DNA from: Spirochaetes bacterium ADurb.Bin110
GTDB taxonomy: Bacteria > Spirochaetota > Spirochaetia > Treponematales > Rectinemataceae
Assembly (NCBI GenBank): GCA_002070755.1
Contig: MWDY01000216.1
Span: forward strand, 1-5,849
Length of the DNA stretch: 5,849 nucleotides
Direction: 5' to 3'
Below the pieces are notes generated by a model, which did no database searches, was not told the DNA's origin, and saw only the letters and a list, made by a program, of their open reading frames with translations. The position numbers were made by a program, and so were the translations under genes. Below, piece by piece: positions 1 through 4,697 of the stretch (position 1 is the first letter of the stretch; each line of letters starts with the position of its first letter).

Positions 1-3
1 ATC

Positions 4-33
4 TTGACTTTCTTAAGTGAGAATGATTATCAT
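4..33 (+). promoter_or_regulatory. sigma-70 type promoter of the fur-feoA-feoB operon
   Basis: A -35 element TTGACT (4-9, 5 of 6 to consensus) and a -10 element TATCAT (28-33, 5 of 6) are separated by 18 bp. Transcription would begin near base 40, giving an untranslated leader of about 85 nt before the Fur start codon. The -10 element lies wholly inside the Fur-box palindrome at 18-38, so a bound repressor would block RNA polymerase. The elements are seen in the sequence; the start point is inferred. Confidence 0.7.
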
Positions 34-38
34 TCTCA
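18..38. promoter_or_regulatory. Fur box (iron-dependent operator)
   Basis: Bases 18-38 form a perfect 21-bp inverted repeat centred on base 28. Its 19-bp core, GAGAATGATTATCATTCTC (19-37), differs from the classical Fur box GATAATGATAATCATTATC only at the symmetric third positions when read on the minus strand, a 17 of 19 match. It covers the -10 element of the operon promoter, the usual position for Fe(II)-Fur repression. The first downstream gene encodes a Fur-type protein and the next two encode ferrous-iron uptake, so the expected ligand is the locally encoded Fur. Confidence 0.88.
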
Positions 39-123
39 AAGAGCGATGGAATGGTTATTCTTTTCGCTTGTTATTGTTTTTCGCTTCCTCTTTTATTTTT
101 TGATATTGGATAAGGCAATCGAA
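39..123 (+). other. pyrimidine-rich 5' leader with an imperfect repeat
   Basis: This is the inferred untranslated leader between the promoter and the Fur start. From about 55 to 107 it is strongly T-rich. It contains an imperfect tandem duplication: TTATTCTTTTCGCTT at 55-69 and TTATTGTTTTTCGCTT at 71-86. The frame is open and would encode a hydrophobic stretch from an ATG at 46, but that ATG has no convincing ribosome binding site. The leader ends with the ribosome binding site GGATAAGG (108-115). No recognised riboswitch is visible. Confidence 0.5.
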
Positions 124-567
124 ATGAATGAACTCGACAGATTCGAGACCTTTCTGCGCGAGCATGGCCAAAAGATCACGAAGCCGCGCAGAATCATTCT
201 CGAAGCATTCCTCAGCACCGAAGGCCACCTCAGCACCGAAGACATCTTACAAGAAGCAAAGAAGCGCGACCCAGACATAGGCCAGGCTACGGTGTTCAGA
301 ACTATTCGTCTCATAGAAGATGCAGGTCTAGCACGCGAAGCTATTCAGGAAGATGGCGCACGTACATTCGAGCATCTCGCCGATCACCCTCATCACGACC
401 ATCTGCTTTGCACAGCTTGTGGCAAGGTCATCGAATTTTTGAGTCCTGCTATAGAGAAAGAACAACAAAAAATATTTGCAAAATATGGATTTAGGCCTAC
501 CGGTCATAATATGGAATTGCTCGGCCTATGCCCTGAGTGCCAGGCAAAACAAAAAGGAGTTCAATGA
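124..567 (+). CDS. fur: Fur-family ferric uptake regulator
   Basis: This 147-aa protein (E. coli Fur has 148) is a cytoplasmic, metal-dependent transcriptional repressor. Residues 1-85 form the winged-helix DNA-binding half, with the recognition-helix signature ATVFRTIRLIEDAGL at 55-69. The C-terminal half carries the metal-sensing motif HPHHDH at 88-93, two zinc pairs (Cys96/Cys99 in CTAC and Cys136/Cys139 in CPEC), His35, Glu83 and His128. Glu104 in CGKVIEF is the residue usual in Fur; PerR has Asp there, so an iron sensor is more likely than a peroxide sensor. ATG 124 is preferred because GGATAAGG ends 8 nt upstream and family homology begins there. Upstream in-frame starts at 4 (TTG) and 46 (ATG) would run through the operator or leader. 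The gene opens the feo operon behind a Fur box, implying autorepression. Zur or Mur activity cannot be fully excluded. Confidence 0.93.
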   Translation: MNELDRFETFLREHGQKITKPRRIILEAFLSTEGHLSTEDILQEAKKRDPDIGQATVFRTIRLIEDAGLAREAIQEDGARTFEHLADHPHHDHLLCTACGKVIEFLSPAIEKEQQKIFAKYGFRPTGHNMELLGLCPECQAKQKGVQ

Positions 568-568
568 T

Positions 569-931
569 ATGCAGCTTGCTGAGCTGAGCCCGGGTCAGAG
601 ATTCAAAGTTATAAACGTTGCGGTCGGAGGAGAAATTGGGAAACGTCTCGCGGATATGGGCCTCGTCTCTGGCGCGGAAGGAGAGGTAGTGCGCGCAGCA
701 TTCTTTCGCGGTCCTATACAGATCAGGCTTAGAGACTACGATCTCATTATGCGTCGATACGAAGCTCGTCTGGTCGATGTCGAGCTTCTTCCAGAAGCCG
801 TGCCACAAGTGGCAGGCAAGGCAGCTAAGAAAGCACCAGCTACAATTTATGTCGATTTGCGCCCTCGCGGACGAAGGCGTTCTCATGGCGCTCATGGCGC
901 TAATATCGAAGCTCGTCGCAGCCGAGACTGA
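569..931 (+). CDS. feoA: FeoA, SH3-like accessory protein of Fe(II) uptake, with C-terminal extension
   Basis: FeoA is a small cytoplasmic protein with an SH3-like fold that supports FeoB. Residues 1-74 match the family throughout: an opening LAELSPGQ, then GGEIGKRLADMGLVSGAE at 20-37, and the closing strands QIRLRDYDLIMRRYEARLVDVE at roughly 51-72. Family members are normally about 75 aa (E. coli FeoA is 75), but this reading frame continues to 120 aa. The extra 46 residues include AGKAAKKAPA and the basic, His-containing stretch RPRGRRRSHGAHGA. AAGGAG at 554-559 lies 9 nt before ATG 569, and the fur stop codon (565-567) is one base upstream, so translation is probably coupled. An earlier in-frame ATG at 476 lies inside fur and adds nothing family-like. 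The core identification is secure; whether the tail is functional is open. Confidence 0.92.
   Translation: MQLAELSPGQRFKVINVAVGGEIGKRLADMGLVSGAEGEVVRAAFFRGPIQIRLRDYDLIMRRYEARLVDVELLPEAVPQVAGKAAKKAPATIYVDLRPRGRRRSHGAHGANIEARRSRD
882..899 (+). repeat. 9-bp tandem duplication in the feoA tail
   Basis: The 9-mer CTCATGGCG occurs twice head to tail (882-890 and 891-899), followed by CT. In the feoA frame it gives the repeated residues HGAHGA. Being a multiple of three, it keeps the frame. It could be a slippage product in a weakly constrained tail. Confidence 0.7.
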
Positions 932-952
932 AGGACTTTTCAGGAGTAATCC

Positions 953-3091
953 ATGCAGAATAGAGCTGTTCTCACCATTGCGCTTGCAGGCAACCCGAAT
1001 TCAGGAAAGACCAGCGTATTCAATGCCATAACGGGTGCACACCACAAGGTAGGAAACTATCCTGGTGTCACTGTAGAGAAGCGTGAAGGTAAGATCGAAT
1101 TTCGGGATCGCGAAATTCGGATCGTAGATTTGCCGGGCACTTATAGCCTAACTGCATATTCGCTCGACGAAGTGGTAGCCCGAGACTTCTTGCTCAACGA
1201 AAAGCCCGATATTGTCATAGATATCATCGATTCCACCAATCTCGAGCGAAATCTGTATCTTCTGCTTCAACTTATTGAACTGGAAATTCCTGTTGTCGCT
1301 GCGCTCAACATGGCAGACGAGGCCAAAGAAAAAGGTATAGTCATCGATCATGGAATTCTCTCCAAGACACTTGGAGTTCCAATGGTACCTACCATCGGTT
1401 CCCGCGGAGAAGGAGTCGAAGAGCTCATAGATGTAGCTATATCTACTTATGAAGCAGGAATAAAACCACGCATGCCTAGTTATGGCGAAGACATAGAGGT
1501 CCATATTGCCAATCTGGTCGCTCTTCTCAAGCAAGATAGCGCCTTCATCGCGGCCTATTCGCCTCGATGGATAGCAATAAAGCTCATCGAAAAAGATTCG
1601 GATGCCAAGAAGCGCATTTCTGGCCATGTCAGAGAGGCTGAAATCCTTGCGGCTCTCGAGGACACTTGGCGCTGGATAGCGCTTCATTATCGCAAGGATC
1701 CAGAAATCCTCATATCTGAACAGCGCTATGGTTATATCCATGGAGCAGTTGAAGAAGCCGTGCATCGAACTCGACAGCGTGGCATTCCACTCACTGAACA
1801 AATCGATAACGTGGTAATGCATCCTTTTATCAGCTTGCCACTTTTCTTTTTAATCATCTGGGCTATCTTCAGGCTGACCTTTGCCATTGGAGAGTACCCG
1901 ATGGCCTGGCTCGAAGGGCTCTTTGGAGATCTAGCAAGGTATGTACAGAATTCGCCCTTGCCGGATGCAATTAGAGATTTTCTTGTCAATGCCGTGATCC
2001 ATGGTGTTGGAGGCGTTCTTTCCTTTGTGCCATTGATCGTGATCCTTTTCTTCTGCATCTCTTTTCTTGAAGATACAGGCTACATTGCTCGCGCTGCCTT
2101 TTTAACCGACCATTTTCTGCACGCGATAGGACTGCATGGACAGTCGTTCATGCCGCTTATGCTTGGATTTGGCTGCTCGGTACCCGCTATAATGGCCACC
2201 CGTACGCTCAAAAGCCCTAAAGAGCGAATTGCTACAATTCTGGCGATCCCCTTTATTTCTTGCGGTGGAAAGTTGCCAATCTATGTTCTCCTAGCTGGAA
2301 CTTTTTTCCCAAATCATGCATCGACTGTTGTCATGCTAGTTTATGCCGCCGGGGTAATCTTGAGCATTCTTTCAACCTATTTTCTTAGACGAACCGTGCT
2401 CAAGGGGCAATCCATGCCCTTTGTCATGGAACTACCGCCCTATCGCATGCCTACACTGAAAGGAGTGCTCTGGCATGTCTGGGAGAAAACATGGAGCTAT
2501 GTGCGTAAAGCAGGCACTATTATTCTCGCTGTATCGGTGCTCATGTGGGTCATAACATCGTATCCAAAGGCAAAAGGAATTGAAAACTACGCGCTGCAGG
2601 TGCGCGAAAAGATTGCTGCCGTTCATCCTGAGTTCGATGAATCGCAGATAGCTACAAATGTCGAGATACTGCTTCGCCAATATCAGTTGGAACATAGTAT
2701 CGCAGGAAACATAGGCAAGATAGTAGAGCCAATAATTGCGCCGATTGGCTTCAATTGGAAAATTGGAGTAGCGCTCCTTCCAGGCTTGACGGCAAAGGAA
2801 CTCGTGGTCTCTACATTGGGCGTGCTCTATGGCACGGCGGCAAACAATGAAACTAAGGCAAATTCCTCGCTTCGCCAAGCTCTTCGCGATTCACCAGATT
2901 GGTCTCCGCGCATAGCGCTTGCCCTGCTGATTTTTATCCTGGTTATGCCACCTTGTTTTTCTTCCTTAGCAGTGATACGCGCCGAAGCTGGTGACAAATG
3001 GATGGCCTTTCAGGTTGTCTACTCGCTTGCGCTGGCCTGGGTACTATCCTTCCTTACCTCGATAGCGGGGCATTTATTGGGATTGGGCTGA
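953..3091 (+). CDS. feoB: FeoB, GTPase-coupled Fe(II) transporter of the inner membrane
   Basis: This 712-aa protein (E. coli FeoB has 773) appears complete and imports Fe(II) across the cytoplasmic membrane. The N-terminal G domain has G1 GNPNSGKT (13-20), the G2 Thr40 in NYPGVTVEKREG, G3 DLPG (59-62), G4 NMAD (119-122) and a G5-like IGSRG (148-152). A helical cytosolic linker of the GDI type follows to about residue 285. The membrane part starts near MHPFISLPLFFLII (289 on). It contains the conserved gate cysteines: Cys408 in GFGCSVPAIMATRTL, Cys437 in PFISCGGKLPIY, and Cys668 in MPPCFSS. The motif GLTAKELVVSTLG begins at 611. In the second gate motif GGK stands where many homologues have SAR or GAR. 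AGGAG at 942-946 lies 6 nt before the start, and the gap to feoA is 21 nt, so it is the last gene of the operon. No FeoC follows. Confidence 0.97.
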   Translation: MQNRAVLTIALAGNPNSGKTSVFNAITGAHHKVGNYPGVTVEKREGKIEFRDREIRIVDLPGTYSLTAYSLDEVVARDFLLNEKPDIVIDIIDSTNLERNLYLLLQLIELEIPVVAALNMADEAKEKGIVIDHGILSKTLGVPMVPTIGSRGEGVEELIDVAISTYEAGIKPRMPSYGEDIEVHIANLVALLKQDSAFIAAYSPRWIAIKLIEKDSDAKKRISGHVREAEILAALEDTWRWIALHYRKDPEILISEQRYGYIHGAVEEAVHRTRQRGIPLTEQIDNVVMHPFISLPLFFLIIWAIFRLTFAIGEYPMAWLEGLFGDLARYVQNSPLPDAIRDFLVNAVIHGVGGVLSFVPLIVILFFCISFLEDTGYIARAAFLTDHFLHAIGLHGQSFMPLMLGFGCSVPAIMATRTLKSPKERIATILAIPFISCGGKLPIYVLLAGTFFPNHASTVVMLVYAAGVILSILSTYFLRRTVLKGQSMPFVMELPPYRMPTLKGVLWHVWEKTWSYVRKAGTIILAVSVLMWVITSYPKAKGIENYALQVREKIAAVHPEFDESQIATNVEILLRQYQLEHSIAGNIGKIVEPIIAPIGFNWKIGVALLPGLTAKELVVSTLGVLYGTAANNETKANSSLRQALRDSPDWSPRIALALLIFILVMPPCFSSLAVIRAEAGDKWMAFQVVYSLALAWVLSFLTSIAGHLLGLG

Positions 3092-3106
3092 GCTTTTTTG
3101 GATTGA

Positions 3107-3140
3107 GTTGAGGCCTCTTGGGTCTGGTGTGAGGCTCAAC
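3107..3140. terminator. imperfect hairpin in the convergent gap, possible terminator
   Basis: GTTGAG (3107-3112) and CCTC (3114-3117), with one bulged G between them, can pair with GAGGCTCAAC (3131-3140) across a 13-nt loop. The hairpin sits between the convergent feoB and the minus-strand gene, where a shared terminator would be expected. It lacks a T-run after the stem on either strand. The only T-run (3094-3099) precedes the stem on the plus strand. It may be a weak or Rho-assisted terminator, or an incidental structure. Confidence 0.4.
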
Positions 3141-3145
3141 TAAAT

Positions 3146-4474
3146 CTAGAGCTTGAATGTCACTCCAGCTCCTATCGTAATCCCGCCGTAATTTGGGAAT
3201 AGATCGGAATCAAGGGCAATCCAATAATCATATCCTGCATCTAGGAATACTCGCATATTCCTATTGATTAGATATCCGACCCTTGCGCCAGCCTGGAAGC
3301 CAAAATGCGACAGATAATTTGTATTCGAATACCCAGTAATAGCTTCTGTGATATACAAATATGTAATGCCTGCCCCTGCATATGGTGCGATATGAAGCCT
3401 CCCAAGCGGAATCATATATTCGCCGCCAAGCGCGACATTTATTGGGATGACTGTCACGGAAAGGAAATTGAACGCTAGATCTATGGGCATCTGTATACCT
3501 ACATAAGGCCGCAATGGGAAGAAACCTCTAGCACCCGTCACTCTCAAGCCTGGGAGCATTTCTGTGCCGCTCATGTGGAAATACACATCTAGGTCTGAAC
3601 CATATCTAGCAATCTCCTTCAGTTGCGTATTCTGACCTACCGAGCCAGCCTTATAGAGAATTCGACCCGTGGAAACCTGACTGCTCACATTAGTGATCAT
3701 TATGAGTCCAGTTTCTTGTGTATCCTGGATGCCCCCAACATTATGGGTCTCGACAATGGCGTATTCATCGCCCTTTTTAAGCCCCATATTTTTGCCAAGC
3801 TGAATTTGGACCGTAGAACCCGAAACCTCCAGTATTCGTGTACTGATTTGAAATTCGGGAATCGATCTGATTCTATATTCAAGCTCAGCCGGAATAGCAT
3901 CTATTGCAGCCTTAACGGCATCATTTGGATTTTTCTTATCGCTGCCCGATGTATCGATCGATTCGATCGATATAACTTTTGCATCGTGGGCTACATCGAT
4001 GAAGGTTATGCCAGTGGTTATATTGCAGACCCATGCGTTGGATTTGGAATCCCAATTGACATTGAAATTCGTCACAACTGGCACGACTACGATAAATGCT
4101 CCAGTTAACCGCTCGAAATCCTCTTTTGTAAGAAAGGCTTCACCAAATTGATACTGCTCTGGAAGTACGAAATTGGCTTGTTTTGACTTGCGTAGTGTAT
4201 CGATGAAATCCTGCACTCCTCTCGACGAGAGTCGTTGTGTTGTTCCAAATACATTGAATCTTCCAATCTTGGCAAATACTTCTTGAATCTTCAGATCTAT
4301 GGTACCCAATGCCTGCGATGGAATAAGCCACCCATAATAACCTAGAGCAAATACTGCAATATCCTGTTTTTCGCTTACTACTGGCTGCATACTAGCCGTT
4401 TGTGCATTCACGCTAAATACCATTGACCCAATAAGCATCACCAATAATAATAAAGCACATCTAGATGATCTCAT
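3146..4474 (-). CDS. exported protein with CsgG/FlgT-like domain and C-terminal beta-barrel-like region, unnamed
   Basis: I do not recognise a named gene in this 442-aa protein. Residues 1-24 are a clear signal peptide (basic RSSR, a Leu/Val-rich core, cleavage site VNA|Q); no lipobox is present. Residues about 38-200 resemble the periplasmic alpha/beta fold of the CsgG/FlgT/TolB-N group: a DIAVFALG strand, a helix ending VFAKIGRFNVFG, then FIVVVPVV, and the helix NDAVKAAIDAIPAELEYRI. Residues 206-290 resemble the FlgT C-terminal module (ILEVSGSTVQIQLGKNMGLKKGDEY). From about 295 to the end, alternating aromatic and small residues (YVGIQMP, HIAPYAGAGITYLY, GFQAGARVGYL, MRVFLDAGYDYW, ITIGAGVTF) read as strands of a small outer-membrane barrel. 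The last residue is Leu, with Phe at -3, a non-classical ending. AGGAGGA at 4482-4488 lies 8 nt before the start codon. It is transcribed on its own, divergently from the nucleotidase. Location in the outer membrane is inferred; function is unknown. Confidence 0.85.
   Translation of the reverse strand: MRSSRCALLLLVMLIGSMVFSVNAQTASMQPVVSEKQDIAVFALGYYGWLIPSQALGTIDLKIQEVFAKIGRFNVFGTTQRLSSRGVQDFIDTLRKSKQANFVLPEQYQFGEAFLTKEDFERLTGAFIVVVPVVTNFNVNWDSKSNAWVCNITTGITFIDVAHDAKVISIESIDTSGSDKKNPNDAVKAAIDAIPAELEYRIRSIPEFQISTRILEVSGSTVQIQLGKNMGLKKGDEYAIVETHNVGGIQDTQETGLIMITNVSSQVSTGRILYKAGSVGQNTQLKEIARYGSDLDVYFHMSGTEMLPGLRVTGARGFFPLRPYVGIQMPIDLAFNFLSVTVIPINVALGGEYMIPLGRLHIAPYAGAGITYLYITEAITGYSNTNYLSHFGFQAGARVGYLINRNMRVFLDAGYDYWIALDSDLFPNYGGITIGAGVTFKL
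3952..3972. repeat. 21-bp perfect palindrome inside the outer-membrane protein gene
   Basis: The core ATCGATCGATTCGATCGAT (3953-3971) is flanked by T and A, giving ten perfect base pairs around base 3962. It is built of overlapping ATCG/GATC units and encodes part of the ISIESIDTS segment on the minus strand. It could be a DNA-binding site or a hairpin, but short tandem ATCG units make such symmetry easier to arise by chance. Confidence 0.6.
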
Positions 4475-4523
4475 GCATTTATCCTCCTTTTTTGGCTATC
4501 TAAAGACTATAGAATATGTTTTT

Positions 4524-4553
4524 ATTATAGAAGAGCTACTGTAGAGAAGTCAA
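4524..4553 (-). promoter_or_regulatory. sigma-70 type promoter of the minus-strand outer-membrane protein gene
   Basis: Read on the minus strand, TTGACT (4553-4548, 5 of 6) is followed after 18 bp by a perfect TATAAT (4529-4524). Transcription would start near 4517, giving a leader of about 42 nt that ends in the strong ribosome binding site AGGAGGA (4488-4482). No inverted repeat overlaps it, so it looks constitutive as far as can be seen. Confidence 0.78.
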
Positions 4554-4604
4554 ATGAATTTAACAAAGCTTTGAGCATGCAAAGGCTATCGAGCTCATCT
4601 GCTG

Positions 4605-4630
4605 TTCTTGAATATCATTCTTGAAAATCA
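4605..4630. repeat. 13-bp direct repeat in the divergent intergenic region
   Basis: TTCTTGAATATCA (4605-4617) is followed directly by TTCTTGAAAATCA (4618-4630), 12 of 13 identical. A further TTGAA occurs at 4644-4648. The repeat lies between the two divergent genes, upstream of the weak plus-strand promoter, where an activator or repressor could bind. No known regulator motif is recognised in it. Confidence 0.55.
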
Positions 4631-4632
4631 TG

Positions 4633-4661
4633 TTGCGCTCTCGTTGAATTGGGCTTATCAT
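4633..4661 (+). promoter_or_regulatory. weak candidate promoter of the nucleotidase gene
   Basis: TTGCGC (4633-4638) and TATCAT (4656-4661, 5 of 6) are spaced by 17 bp, predicting a start near 4668 and a leader of about 30 nt. The -35 element is poor (3 of 6), so this promoter is either weak or helped by an activator. An alternative pair, TTGAAT (4644-4649) with TATGCT (4665-4670), has a short 15-bp spacer and is less likely. Confidence 0.35.
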
Positions 4662-4665
4662 TATT
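4647..4665 (-). promoter_or_regulatory. possible Fur-like half-site upstream of the nucleotidase gene
   Basis: On the minus strand, ATAATGATAA (4664-4655) matches ten consecutive positions of the Fur box. The other half is poor, so the full 19-mer scores only 13 of 19. It overlaps the candidate -10 element at 4656-4661. With AT-rich DNA such a match can be accidental, so this is a suggestion only. Confidence 0.25.
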
Positions 4666-4697
4666 ATGCTCAATAAAATCATAGATAAGGAGGTCTT

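Noticed and set aside
4..123. N-terminal extension of Fur starting at TTG 4 or ATG 46, giving a hydrophobic, membrane-anchor-like segment
   Set aside because: The extension overlaps the promoter and Fur box (TTG 4) or has no ribosome binding site (ATG 46). A good Shine-Dalgarno precedes ATG 124, family homology starts there, and the hydrophobic residues simply reflect T-rich DNA.
476..568. Upstream in-frame start for feoA inside fur
   Set aside because: The 31 extra residues are a shadow of the fur 3' end, and AAGGAG is correctly placed for ATG 569.
777..1031. 84-aa plus-strand frame across the feoA-feoB junction
   Set aside because: It overlaps the well-supported feoA tail and the feoB start in another frame and has no ribosome binding site of its own. 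It is kept only as a hint of possible frameshift in the feoA tail.
1148..1822. 224-aa minus-strand open frame inside feoB
   Set aside because: It is antisense to the conserved G domain and linker of FeoB; the composition and lack of motifs mark it as a shadow.
3623..4108. 161-aa plus-strand open frame antisense to the outer-membrane protein gene
   Set aside because: It has no ribosome binding site and no family-like motifs, and the opposite strand encodes a coherent protein with a signal peptide and promoter.
4564..4587. Small palindrome CAAAGCTTTG and overlapping weak hairpin as a terminator or operator
   Set aside because: The stem is short and bulged, there is no T-run, and no gene ends nearby, so it is likely incidental.
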